Source: HXMU1420-13 sp024742815
Lineage (GTDB): Bacteria; Bacteroidota; Rhodothermia; Balneolales; Balneolaceae
Reading direction: 5' to 3'
Assembly (NCBI GenBank): GCA_024742815.1
Contig: JANSXX010000004.1
Coordinates: 211,361 to 275,360, forward strand
Length of the DNA stretch: 64,000 nt
Shown: positions 34,970 through 44,924 of the stretch, piece after piece
Layout: each line of letters begins with the position of its first letter
Position numbering within the stretch: position 1 is the first letter of the stretch
Made by a program: the position numbers and the translations under genes
Notes under the pieces: generated by a model
What the model saw: the letters and a program-made list of their open reading frames with translations, nothing else
What the model was told of the DNA's origin: nothing
Database searches by the model: none

Positions 34970-37900
34970 GTGGTTTTTGGAGTACGCACTGCACATGCGC
35001 AGGATCGATCCGACTCTGACTCTGTGTTTGTAGATGTACCCGATACACTTGCCGCCGGTACGAAAATTTTTAGCGCACAGCGAATTAGTTTTGTTAGCAA
35101 ACTACCTAAGCTAAACTCGGGTAAACTGTATTCAATTTCAGAGGCAAATGTTACTACCAGAACAACCTGGGACTCGCTGAATACCTACCGAGTTCAAACC
35201 AATGTACTTGGTTTCGGAACTACTATTCCAATGGTTACCAATTTCGCAGGTTACTCGGAGTTAAAGAAACAGCAATCGAAAGATCGTATCCGTGCAAAGT
35301 TGGTACAAGAGTCGAAGAATCAGCAACAAGAAAGCCGGGGATTACTCGATTTTAGCATAAACGTTCCCGGCGGAGAGAACTCAGCATTTTCTACCATTTT
35401 TGGTAGTAATGAGGTGAACTTACGTGTTAATGGATCAGCAAACATGAATGTAGGTGCCTCGGTTCAAAAACTCGATGATGGTACATTGCCACCCGATTTA
35501 AGAACACGCGTTGATCCGACGTTCAATCAGAATTTACAGCTTAACATTCAGGGTACCATCGGGGATAAGTTAACCATTGCTACCGATTGGGATACCGAGC
35601 GCCAATTTGATTTCGAAAACCGATTAAGTATTCGCTATCAAGGATACGAAGATGAAATTATCAAAAGCATCGAGATGGGGAACGTATCGATGGCTACCGG
35701 AAACTCGCTGGTTAAAGGAGGTAGTTCTCTTTTTGGGATTAAAGCGGTATCAGAATTAGGTCCACTCAAAGTTACAACGGTGGTTTCTCAACAACGAGGC
35801 GAGAGCAATACGCAAAGTATTTCGGGCGGTTCTCAGGAAAATACTATTGAACTACGCCCCGCTGATTATGAAGATGGTCGGCACTTTTTCCTTGATTTCT
35901 ATAATCGACAGGAGTTTGAACGCGCGCTGTCTAATCCACAACAAATCATTCAGCCCTATCAGATTACCGAGATTCAAGTGTATGTTCGTAAGGCTGAGCA
36001 GGTACCGGGAATTAACACGGTAAGTGCTATTGCTTTACTCGATCTTGGTGTGAATGATGAAGGAAACGGCGCTTACGGGTTACCCGGCAACGACTTTGAT
36101 CGCTATGCCATCAGCACATTAGAAGAATTACGCCCCACCGATAGTAATGCCACCAACGAAGATTTTGGAGTTTCCTCTCAAGAATATGTGGATGCCATTT
36201 TCGAGCAGTTAGTAGAAGGTGTAGACTACACCGTAAACTATTCGCTCGGCTATATCAGTATGAAAAGCTTCATCAATACTGGTGATGCTATTGCGGTAGC
36301 TTACACGTATAGCAATCCACAAAATCAAGCTGAGGTAATTCAGGTTGGTGAATTGGACACTCAAAGTTCAAGCAGAACGTACCTCAAATTGATCCGACCC
36401 GGTGGGATGACTACCGAAGATCGTGCGTGGCCATTAACCATGCGAAATATTTACTCACTTGGGGTTTCGGGTATAACTCAGGAAGGCTTTGAGCTCGAAA
36501 TTGCCGATACAAGAAATAATATTCCGGAAGTAAATCTACCGGGAAGAGGAGAGACATTACTCGCCGATCTTGGCTTAGATCGTCAGCAAACGGATGGTTC
36601 GATTGGTTCGGATAATCAAATTGATTTTACCGGTATCACCTTAGATGCAGGCTCCGGTCGCATCATGTTTCCATACTTGGAACCCTTTGGTGATCGAATT
36701 GCAGATGTATTGCAAAATTCTACAAATGCACCCGATTCTGTGGTAGAATCATTGTCGTTTACCGAACTCTATGATCTTAAACCTACCGACGCGAAACGAT
36801 CCTCAAAAAATACGTTCTACGCTATTACAGGATCTTCTAGTGGTGGCGTTTCAGGTAGTTTTACTCTTGGATTTGGTTTGGTTGAAGGTTCTGTAACGGT
36901 AACAGCTAATGGTGTAACCTTAGTTGAAGGAACAGATTATGAAGTAGATTATTCATTTGGCGCCTTAACCATCTTAAACGACCGTTATCTCGCACCCGGG
37001 CAGGAAATTGAAGTGGAATATGAGAACAATCAGTTTGCGTTAATTGGGCAAAAGAACTTCACCGGAGTTCGAGCTGAATACACGATTAGCGAAGATATTA
37101 GTATTGGAAGCACGTTTTTTAAATTGAAAGAACAGCCATTATCTGATAAAATCAGAATTGGAAACGAGCCGATTAACAATACCATCTTAGGTTTAGATGC
37201 CAAGGCAAATTTTGATACACCATTCATAACCCGGTTTATTGATAAGATTCCATTACTTCAAACCCGTGCTGAAAGTAATATCAGTTTTAGTGGCGAATTT
37301 GCCCAATTACGTCCGGGCGTCGCACAAACCAATGCAGTGCAGGAAGCCATCGACCGGGGCGACTTATACAAAGATGAAGAAAACGGATTGGTTTTTATCG
37401 ACGATTTTGAAGGCGCTGAATATACTATCAACTTCTCTAATCCAACACGTTGGAATCTGGCTTCAGCACCGGCAGCACTTCCCGGCTTAGATGAAGACGC
37501 CGACTTTTTTAATGGGGTAAATTCAACCACACTGCAAACTCCTCAATTTCGAAAAGACCGAGCCGATTTACGTTCGCAATTCTCCTGGTATGCTATTCCA
37601 AGGAATATTCAGGCAACACAAGCGCAAGTAACGCCTGAAGTAGAAACCATTCAAATCAACGACATTTTTCAGGGCCGGGTGGTTAGCCAGCAAGAAACCG
37701 ATCGTATCACTTCTTTGGATATTTATTACAATCCGAAAGCTCGTGGGCAGTACAATTACAATTACAATTTGAAAGATCTACTGGATATGCAACCCGAGCG
37801 TACTTGGGGCGGAATGACTGCAGTAATACCAACCGGGCAGGAGGATTTAGTTCAGAATAACATTGAATTTTTAGAATTCTGGGTGCAGGCAATTTTACCG

Positions 37901-40900
37901 GATGGACAGGAACCAACCGGTCAGGAACTTGATTATGAAGGGAAAATCTACATCGATTTGGGTACCATTTCGGAGGATATTATTCCGAATGCGCGCCTTA
38001 ATACCGAAGACGGTTTATCTACTACCATCAATAATTTAACGGAGGATGATCCCAGCGGTCAGCCTCGCTCTTACATTCCACCAACACCACCTGTTCCGCT
38101 TGGACAGTTTTCTACTGATCAGCGAGCGTTAGAAGATGTTGGGTTAGATGGTGCTCCAAATCCGGGCACTTTTGGGGCCGAAAATCGAAATGAAGGCGTG
38201 ATCTTTCAGGAATTTGTGGATCGAATGCGCGAGCAATACGGCGAGTCTTCTCCAGAATTTGAAGCCATTGCTGCAGATCCCTCCAACGACGATTACGTGT
38301 ATTATGGCGAAACCAAAGTGCGTGATTTACCACTTAAAGATCGCTTTTATCGCTTACTCGGTTATCACGATGGCAATACGCCCGAGAGTGGAGGAAGCGA
38401 TAACAAAACAGCTATTACATTAAAACCTGATACGGAAGGGCTCATTAGTTCCTCCAGTATCCTGCAAACAAATTCATACTATCAGTACGAGTTGGATTTT
38501 AATCCGGCTGATGTTAACGGCTTGGAAGTAGGAGCGCCCGGAACATATATCGTAGACAAAATCGACAAAGACCCATATTACAAAACATGGTATTTGGTTC
38601 GAATACCGCTCAAAGACTTTACCCGGAGATATGGCGAAATTGAGAGCTTTCAAAATATCTCGCACATGCGGGTGTGGATGAGTGGTTATAAAAAACCGTT
38701 TACGCTTCGATTTGCAACCTTTGAATTTGTTGGGAGTCAATGGAATAAGGTGGATAACCTCACAGAATCACCGGCTAATCTTGATGGATTTCAGGTTTCG
38801 ACCATCAATATTGAGGAAAATGCGAATCGAGTTCCGTTTCCGTATCGCCAGCCCGAAGGTTCTATCAGAGCTATTAACCGTGGAGCACAGGTACAGACCG
38901 TGCAAAACGAGCAGTCGTTGGTATTAAGTGTAGAAGGATTGGGAGCCGGCGAAATTCACATGGTAAAACGAGTGTATACTGGTAATTTAAATCTGCTGAA
39001 TTACTCCAATATGCGCATGTTTGTGCACGGCGAAGGTTTTGATGAACGAGGAGATGCCGAGCTGGTAATTAGAATGGGTAACGATTTGGAAAATAATTTT
39101 TACGAGTACCGCCAGCCCGTTACGCCTTCCATCGAGAGAGATTTTAATTACTCAATCGATGATCAGGCCGGTCTTGCCGCCGATGCCCAGGATATTTGGT
39201 TGTATGATGAGAACAGCATGAACATTATTATTTCGGCACTAAATGTATTAAAGCAGAATCGAAATGCTTCAGATTGGGATCCGTCACAGTTATTTGAGCA
39301 AAAAGGATTATTGGGCGAAGAAGGAGTAGAAGGTGCAGTACTTGCCATTAAAGGGAACCCTTCGCTGGACAAAGTTTCAGAAATTGGACTAGGGATTCGT
39401 AATCCGTTCGATCCCTCTGATGTTAACACAAAAGGCGTTGCAAGTTTAGATGCTCAGTTTTGGCTAAACGAACTTCGTGTATCGGGATTTGATAACGAGA
39501 AAGGATGGGCAGCGAATGCAAAATCAAGTGTGAAACTTGCCGATTTTGCCACAGTTAATGCAAATATGACGCGTCGAACCAATGGATTTGGTGGATTGGA
39601 ATCTCAGTTCGAAAGCCGAAGCGTATCCGAGCAATTTGGTTATAATTTAAGTTCCACCATCAACCTACATAAGCTGGTGCCGGATAGATTTGGATGGAAT
39701 TTTCCTGTCACAATTTCTACCACACGTGATACTCAAACTCCTAAGTTTTTACCCGATCAAGGGGATATTCGTTTAACTGATTTTAAAGATGCGGTAAACT
39801 CGAATGAGAATCTTACTGCGGAGCAAAAGCGGGATAGTATCAGTACCCGAATTGAAGATATCCAAACCATTAACGAGCGATTTTCCATCAATTTTTCTGA
39901 TATCTCGAAGAGAAACTCTAAAAGTAACTTAGCCAAATATACCATTGATAATTTGCGGCTCAGTTATGTGTATAACACCGGGAATTCTCAAAATCCTCAA
40001 TTGCAATTCCAAAATAAATGGGATTATCAGGCTTCGGTATCATATAACTTATCACTTCGAAGAGTGAAATTGTTTACCCCGTTTGGCTTTACCCGAAATA
40101 TTCCGTTAGTAAAAGTATTGTCTGGTTTTAGAATGGGATACTTACCAAGTTCATTGACTTTTTCTTCAGGATTAACAAGAAACTATAGCGAATCGAGGCG
40201 ACGCAGTTTAGCCGACCCGACAGCAATTCAACCTTTACAACAATCGCATAATTTTACACAGCGAAATAATTTCGGATTGAACTATAATCTGACACCGTCC
40301 ATCCCGATTTCTTTCCGAACGTCTACCAATTTTGATCTGGCCAACGCCGGGATTGAAAATAGAAATGCAACCGGCGCCGATAGCCTTGCCTTTGATGTGA
40401 AGCCAACCTTCGATGTACTTCAAAGCATTGTTTCTGATACCTTAACTGCACGTAGATCTACTTATCAGGAAACGTATTCAGCAAGCTGGCGACCGAATTT
40501 AAATAACATCAAACCACTAGATTGGCTTACCTATTCGCTGAGTTATGGTGGAGGTTTCCAGTGGAATAACAGTCCGCGCGGTTCAAATCTTGGAGCGTCG
40601 GTTTCTAATAATTTCCAGCTCGATAATTCTATAAAAATTGATGTGGAAGATATTCTCGGTAAAATCGGCTTTATCGGAAAGATGAAAGAGGCAAATGAGC
40701 AGGAAACAAAAGACCGAAAAGCCGCCAAAGAAGCCAGAAAACGAGAGGCTGAGCAGAATGTAGCTGACAGTTTAAGAACTCCACGTCCGGCCCCAGACTT
40801 TGTAGGTGATGCTACTTACATAGGTAGGAAATTATTCTTAGCGGCCTTTAGTATGAAAGAATTATCTGGGAGTTATAAACGAACTAAAACGGGATCACAA

Positions 40901-42193
40901 CCGGGGTATCAAGGTAAGTCTCAAATATTTTATGCATTCAATACGCCAGGAAGCGATAATTACTCACCACCGTTTGCTTATCGAACCGGATTCTCTGATC
41001 GCATTTCTCAAGAACAGTTGATTGATAATTTGGATGGGGATGTGAATGTGCAATTACCCGCTAATAACAGCATTAACGATACCTTTACAGCAAAAACACG
41101 AATTAATTTATTTCCAAATCTAACTATAGATTTAGATTGGTCGGCGGCTATAAATAATAGAAGTACAACAACCATTACGGTTACTCCGGATGGTGAGTAC
41201 TCATCGGTAGTGAGCGAATCAGGAGGATATACTTCGTCGGTTTGGGCTTTTGGTGATGGGTATGGAACTTTATTTCGCAACCAACTGGAAACAGCATATG
41301 AAGATATTAATGAAGGCAGCGATGTAATTGCAGATTCCCTAGGGAATAACGATGGAAAATTTGTGTTGAATCGAAATACTTTGGAAGAGGACTTCCGAGA
41401 TGCTTATCTGGGTAGCAACGTAAATGGGTTAGGCAGCAAAGGATTGTTTGTGTTTCCAAGACCGGGATGGCGAATTAACTGGAATAGATTTCAGGATTAT
41501 TTACCGTTTGTTGGGCAGTTTTTGAGTAATGCCACCTTATCGCATTCTTATCGAGGATCATACAAAGTTGATTGGGCTTTGAATACCCTAACCGGGGCTC
41601 AATCGCCACAGTCGATAGGAAGTACCTATGAAATAATTGATGACCGCCGCCGATTTGAACCAACTACTTTACGGGCAGAGCGAAGATTTTCGCCACTTGT
41701 AAAGTTGAGTATGACGTGGAAATCGAATCTTAGAACGGAATTCGGCTACGACCGTAGCACTATTTCTACTTTCGCCATTGCAAGTAAGCGAGCTACCGAA
41801 ACTCTTTCTCAAGGAATCGACTTTTCGATGAATTATACCTTTAGAAATGTAAAGATGAAGTTGTTTCCTAAAATTCGAAACAACATCGATTTGAGTTTGA
41901 GAGGTAGTTACAAAAACGATACCGAACTTAGTTACAAACTCGATAGCGATATTGGAAACGCTTTAATACCTAATGCACCAAATACGCTTCCGGTTGAAGA
42001 TGCCGAAATATTAAGTAGTCGGGAAACAGGGCAACAGCGAATTAATGGAACATTCTCAGTGGGCTACAAGATATCATCATCGATTTCTTCCAACTTTGAG
42101 TATACCTATAGTCGCATTCAATCCAACAATATTCCAACTCGAACTAACCACGATATCCGATTTAATGTTAGGATAGCGATTTCGTCCAGGTAG
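34970..42193 (+). CDS. sprA: T9SS translocon / gliding protein SprA (Sov)
   Basis: 2407 residues from the first usual start codon (GTG 34970). This is the giant outer-membrane barrel of the type IX secretion system, through which cargo with T9SS sorting domains leaves the periplasm. Length, absence of other domains, and dense beta-strand content with NPAQ/NLQGTIGDKLTI-like segments support SprA. The frame stays open upstream to 34847 and encodes the hydrophobic part of a signal peptide (SGWLAVIAILTVVFGVRTA, then HAQ), so translation must begin earlier, perhaps at the ATT codons at 34907 or 34910. The 3' end overlaps the convergent lnt gene by 26 bp. Confidence 0.93.
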   Translation: MVFGVRTAHAQDRSDSDSVFVDVPDTLAAGTKIFSAQRISFVSKLPKLNSGKLYSISEANVTTRTTWDSLNTYRVQTNVLGFGTTIPMVTNFAGYSELKKQQSKDRIRAKLVQESKNQQQESRGLLDFSINVPGGENSAFSTIFGSNEVNLRVNGSANMNVGASVQKLDDGTLPPDLRTRVDPTFNQNLQLNIQGTIGDKLTIATDWDTERQFDFENRLSIRYQGYEDEIIKSIEMGNVSMATGNSLVKGGSSLFGIKAVSELGPLKVTTVVSQQRGESNTQSISGGSQENTIELRPADYEDGRHFFLDFYNRQEFERALSNPQQIIQPYQITEIQVYVRKAEQVPGINTVSAIALLDLGVNDEGNGAYGLPGNDFDRYAISTLEELRPTDSNATNEDFGVSSQEYVDAIFEQLVEGVDYTVNYSLGYISMKSFINTGDAIAVAYTYSNPQNQAEVIQVGELDTQSSSRTYLKLIRPGGMTTEDRAWPLTMRNIYSLGVSGITQEGFELEIADTRNNIPEVNLPGRGETLLADLGLDRQQTDGSIGSDNQIDFTGITLDAGSGRIMFPYLEPFGDRIADVLQNSTNAPDSVVESLSFTELYDLKPTDAKRSSKNTFYAITGSSSGGVSGSFTLGFGLVEGSVTVTANGVTLVEGTDYEVDYSFGALTILNDRYLAPGQEIEVEYENNQFALIGQKNFTGVRAEYTISEDISIGSTFFKLKEQPLSDKIRIGNEPINNTILGLDAKANFDTPFITRFIDKIPLLQTRAESNISFSGEFAQLRPGVAQTNAVQEAIDRGDLYKDEENGLVFIDDFEGAEYTINFSNPTRWNLASAPAALPGLDEDADFFNGVNSTTLQTPQFRKDRADLRSQFSWYAIPRNIQATQAQVTPEVETIQINDIFQGRVVSQQETDRITSLDIYYNPKARGQYNYNYNLKDLLDMQPERTWGGMTAVIPTGQEDLVQNNIEFLEFWVQAILPDGQEPTGQELDYEGKIYIDLGTISEDIIPNARLNTEDGLSTTINNLTEDDPSGQPRSYIPPTPPVPLGQFSTDQRALEDVGLDGAPNPGTFGAENRNEGVIFQEFVDRMREQYGESSPEFEAIAADPSNDDYVYYGETKVRDLPLKDRFYRLLGYHDGNTPESGGSDNKTAITLKPDTEGLISSSSILQTNSYYQYELDFNPADVNGLEVGAPGTYIVDKIDKDPYYKTWYLVRIPLKDFTRRYGEIESFQNISHMRVWMSGYKKPFTLRFATFEFVGSQWNKVDNLTESPANLDGFQVSTINIEENANRVPFPYRQPEGSIRAINRGAQVQTVQNEQSLVLSVEGLGAGEIHMVKRVYTGNLNLLNYSNMRMFVHGEGFDERGDAELVIRMGNDLENNFYEYRQPVTPSIERDFNYSIDDQAGLAADAQDIWLYDENSMNIIISALNVLKQNRNASDWDPSQLFEQKGLLGEEGVEGAVLAIKGNPSLDKVSEIGLGIRNPFDPSDVNTKGVASLDAQFWLNELRVSGFDNEKGWAANAKSSVKLADFATVNANMTRRTNGFGGLESQFESRSVSEQFGYNLSSTINLHKLVPDRFGWNFPVTISTTRDTQTPKFLPDQGDIRLTDFKDAVNSNENLTAEQKRDSISTRIEDIQTINERFSINFSDISKRNSKSNLAKYTIDNLRLSYVYNTGNSQNPQLQFQNKWDYQASVSYNLSLRRVKLFTPFGFTRNIPLVKVLSGFRMGYLPSSLTFSSGLTRNYSESRRRSLADPTAIQPLQQSHNFTQRNNFGLNYNLTPSIPISFRTSTNFDLANAGIENRNATGADSLAFDVKPTFDVLQSIVSDTLTARRSTYQETYSASWRPNLNNIKPLDWLTYSLSYGGGFQWNNSPRGSNLGASVSNNFQLDNSIKIDVEDILGKIGFIGKMKEANEQETKDRKAAKEARKREAEQNVADSLRTPRPAPDFVGDATYIGRKLFLAAFSMKELSGSYKRTKTGSQPGYQGKSQIFYAFNTPGSDNYSPPFAYRTGFSDRISQEQLIDNLDGDVNVQLPANNSINDTFTAKTRINLFPNLTIDLDWSAAINNRSTTTITVTPDGEYSSVVSESGGYTSSVWAFGDGYGTLFRNQLETAYEDINEGSDVIADSLGNNDGKFVLNRNTLEEDFRDAYLGSNVNGLGSKGLFVFPRPGWRINWNRFQDYLPFVGQFLSNATLSHSYRGSYKVDWALNTLTGAQSPQSIGSTYEIIDDRRRFEPTTLRAERRFSPLVKLSMTWKSNLRTEFGYDRSTISTFAIASKRATETLSQGIDFSMNYTFRNVKMKLFPKIRNNIDLSLRGSYKNDTELSYKLDSDIGNALIPNAPNTLPVEDAEILSSRETGQQRINGTFSVGYKISSSISSNFEYTYSRIQSNNIPTRTNHDIRFNVRIAISSR

Positions 42194-43736
42194 TAAGTTC
42201 TTTCGGATTTAATAGCGCAATCAACCAAAAAACGAGAGAAATCCCCAGTGTTTGATAAGCCAACCAATCGCCGTACTTGGCGTAAATTGTTTCTTCTTCG
42301 ATGATTGGAATCACAGAATTGAAACCGGTTCGCACCCAATAATCGGTTTTTTGTTCAACGCTTCCATCCGGCCGGATTATTCCCGAAGTACCGTTATTAG
42401 CACTGCGCACAACCCACCGATTGAATTCTATGGCGCGTAGTTTTGCATATTCGAAATGCTGACGATGCCCGCTGGAGTCGCCCCACCAGCCGTCGTTGGT
42501 GATGATGGTTAAGAATCCGGCGCCATTGTTTACAAAATTCCGTATCCAACCCGGATAAACCGAATCATAGCAAATTAAGCCGGGTGTAGTAAATTCAGCT
42601 GTGGTTAATTGTACGGCCTCTTCGCCTTTACCAAATCCCGCAATTCGCCCCCAATCTACCCAGTCAAACACATCAATTGTTGTGAGTAATGGTAAAAAGG
42701 GAACACGTTCTACAATAGGAACCAAATTATGTTTGTCGTATCGGGAAGTATTTCCGGAAGCATCCGCAAAAAAAGTAGCATTGAAAACGTTATATGGTGT
42801 ACTGCCGTAAAGTCCACGAGTGAGCTCCGGTACCTCATCAGGATAAAGTGTGTATAAACCGGTTCCTACTATAAAATTTGTATTCCATACTTGTGCAGAA
42901 TCCGCAATACGCTGAAGGTGACGCGAATTCATCAAAACAGCATTTTCGATGGCATTTTCGGGCCAAACAATAAGCTTAGTTTCGGGTGTTTTGGTTTTTG
43001 CGGTGATAGAGAACAAACTATCTACCACTTCGTCATTTCCGCTCATTCCGCCATACTCTAAATAGGAATCATGATTTGGCTGTATTACGGTAACCGGAAT
43101 TGAATTAGCATCAGGATAAACAGGCTCATCGATCGCGAAAAAAAGGAGGGAAGCCAGTGGCAAAATCAACAAAGAGGCAGTAGCACTTAGTGCAAACGTA
43201 CGATTATTATGTTTTAACGCTTGATAAGCCATTGCTGCCGTTAGAGTAACCCAAAAAGTAATTCCGAGATGTCCGGTAATAGAAATGAATTGAATTAAAC
43301 TCACTTGCTTTGCCCAGGCGTTTCCGATTGCAAGCCATGGCCAGGCTAAATCCCAGTTATGATGTAGAAATTCGTAGGTAGTCCACGCACTAGCTTGTAA
43401 AACCACTAAAAGGATAAAACCCGGATATTTTTCCTGAAAATAGCGCATCAACATTAATGGGAGCGTCATAACCGCAGCATTAGCAAGAATCGCTGCTATG
43501 CCGGCAGGTATACTGGCCATCATCAGCCAATAGGTGGTTATTAGATTCCAAAGTAGCAGTCCGGGATACGCAACATAAGCGAACTGCCGATTACTATTAC
43601 ATAAACCGGCTAAGTGGAAAAGCAGAATAAAAGCCGGGATGCTTAAAAAAGATAGATTTATTGGCGGGAAACTTAATCCCAATAATAATCCTGCAGAAAG
43701 CGAAACAGCCCATTTATTACGTAGGTAAGAATTCAT
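42168..43736 (-). CDS. lnt: Apolipoprotein N-acyltransferase
   Basis: 522-residue inner-membrane enzyme that adds the third acyl chain to lipoproteins, consistent with the many lipoproteins here. About seven N-terminal helices precede a nitrilase-like domain (about 215-490). The catalytic triad is visible: Glu in IVWPENAIEN, Lys in YDKHNLVPIVE, Cys in LICYDSVYPG. Its ATG overlaps the rsmI stop as ATGA. The gene end overlaps sprA by 26 bp on the other strand. Confidence 0.95.
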   Translation of the reverse strand: MNSYLRNKWAVSLSAGLLLGLSFPPINLSFLSIPAFILLFHLAGLCNSNRQFAYVAYPGLLLWNLITTYWLMMASIPAGIAAILANAAVMTLPLMLMRYFQEKYPGFILLVVLQASAWTTYEFLHHNWDLAWPWLAIGNAWAKQVSLIQFISITGHLGITFWVTLTAAMAYQALKHNNRTFALSATASLLILPLASLLFFAIDEPVYPDANSIPVTVIQPNHDSYLEYGGMSGNDEVVDSLFSITAKTKTPETKLIVWPENAIENAVLMNSRHLQRIADSAQVWNTNFIVGTGLYTLYPDEVPELTRGLYGSTPYNVFNATFFADASGNTSRYDKHNLVPIVERVPFLPLLTTIDVFDWVDWGRIAGFGKGEEAVQLTTAEFTTPGLICYDSVYPGWIRNFVNNGAGFLTIITNDGWWGDSSGHRQHFEYAKLRAIEFNRWVVRSANNGTSGIIRPDGSVEQKTDYWVRTGFNSVIPIIEEETIYAKYGDWLAYQTLGISLVFWLIALLNPKELTTWTKSLS

Positions 43737-44416
43737 TCTGTGTATTTTGATCCTGCTATTACTACTACAATTTCGCCTTTAATCGAAGGACGTTGTTCAA
43801 ATTCGGTTTTTAAATCAACAACAGAAGCTCGCACAACTTCTTCGAAGGTTTTAGTGAGTTCGCGAGCCACGGCTGCCAGTCTTTCAGTTCCAAAATAAAG
43901 TTCAATTTCGCCCAACAACTTCACCAAACGATTCGGGCTTTCATATAGTACAATGGTTCGTTCTTCTTCGGCTAGTTCTTTTAATCGTTTTTGACGTCCT
44001 TTTTTGTGAGGCAAAAAACCTTCGAAAACATAACGATCGCAGGGAAGTCCGCTGGCAACCAAAGCGGAGGTGGCTGCATCGGGACCGGGAATCACCACTA
44101 CCTGATGACTCTGCTGATTTGCTGCTCTTATCGCCAAAAAACCGGGATCGGAAATACCGGGCATTCCTGCATCACTGATAAGTGCGATATCCTGATTGGA
44201 GTCTAACAACTGCAACACATAATCCACTTTTTTGTGTTCGTTATGCTGATGAAATGAAAAAGTAGGAGTATCAATTCCAAAATGCTTTAAAAGTTTGCCC
44301 GAAGTTCGGGTATCCTCGCAAGCGATATAGGCCACCGATTTGAGTGTTTCTACAGCACGAGGCGAGAAATCTCCAAGATTACCTATGGGAGTAGCGACGA
44401 TGTATAATTTGGCCAA
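43733..44416 (-). CDS. rsmI: 16S rRNA (cytidine-2'-O)-methyltransferase RsmI
   Basis: About 227 residues from a TTG at 44416 (LAKLYIVATPIGNLGD), which places the conserved LYIVATPIGNL at the usual position; an in-frame TTG at 44467 would add 17 residues with no homology. RsmI methylates C1402 of 16S rRNA. Further family motifs are CEDTRTSGKLLKHF, SDAGMPGISDPG and IPGPDAATSALVASGLP. The 4-bp ATGA overlap with lnt shows coupling. Confidence 0.95.
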   Translation of the reverse strand: MAKLYIVATPIGNLGDFSPRAVETLKSVAYIACEDTRTSGKLLKHFGIDTPTFSFHQHNEHKKVDYVLQLLDSNQDIALISDAGMPGISDPGFLAIRAANQQSHQVVVIPGPDAATSALVASGLPCDRYVFEGFLPHKKGRQKRLKELAEEERTIVLYESPNRLVKLLGEIELYFGTERLAAVARELTKTFEEVVRASVVDLKTEFEQRPSIKGEIVVVIAGSKYTE

Positions 44417-44534
44417 AATCGAAAAATTTGTTGGAGCGGAAGTTGATGTTTTTTGGTTGCAAAACAAACTTATTGAATTAAGATAAAAGAGCTTATTATC
44501 AGTTGTTAACTTTTGATCTAATTTTTCTGCAGTA

Positions 44535-44924
44535 ATGGCAATGAATTTTAAACCTTCGGGACTAAATCACATCACAATTCGGGTAAATCGCATCGACGCC
44601 TCTAAAGAGTTTTACGGAGAGATTCTGGGCTTTGAACTAGTAAAAACTATGGGGCAGAGCATGGCTGTTTACGATGTTGGAAACGGAGATACTTTGGTAA
44701 TTGTAGAGGCCGAAACCAGTTACGATCCAACCTCGCGCGACTTTCGGGTAGATCATATCGGGTTTTATTTAGAAACCCCGAAGCAAGTGGATGAATTAGC
44801 AGAGTATTTCAGGAAGCACGAAATCACCATAATTAGTGGACCAGCTAACCGCAAGAAAGGACGATTCTTGTTCATCGCCGATCCGGATGGAAATATGATT
44901 GAGTTCTTTTACGAGGAAAAGTAA
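44535..44924 (+). CDS. VOC/glyoxalase-fold protein
   Basis: 129-residue vicinal-oxygen-chelate protein built of two beta-alpha-beta-beta-beta halves: LNHITIRVNRIDASKEFYGE (His12 a metal-ligand candidate) and the second half RVDHIGFYLETPKQVDELAEY, ending DPDGNMIEFFYEE with the usual Glu ligand. Substrate unknown; glyoxalase, dioxygenase or antibiotic-resistance relatives share this fold. It ends directly against the carbonic anhydrase gene on the other strand (stops adjacent). Confidence 0.9.
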   Translation: MAMNFKPSGLNHITIRVNRIDASKEFYGEILGFELVKTMGQSMAVYDVGNGDTLVIVEAETSYDPTSRDFRVDHIGFYLETPKQVDELAEYFRKHEITIISGPANRKKGRFLFIADPDGNMIEFFYEEK

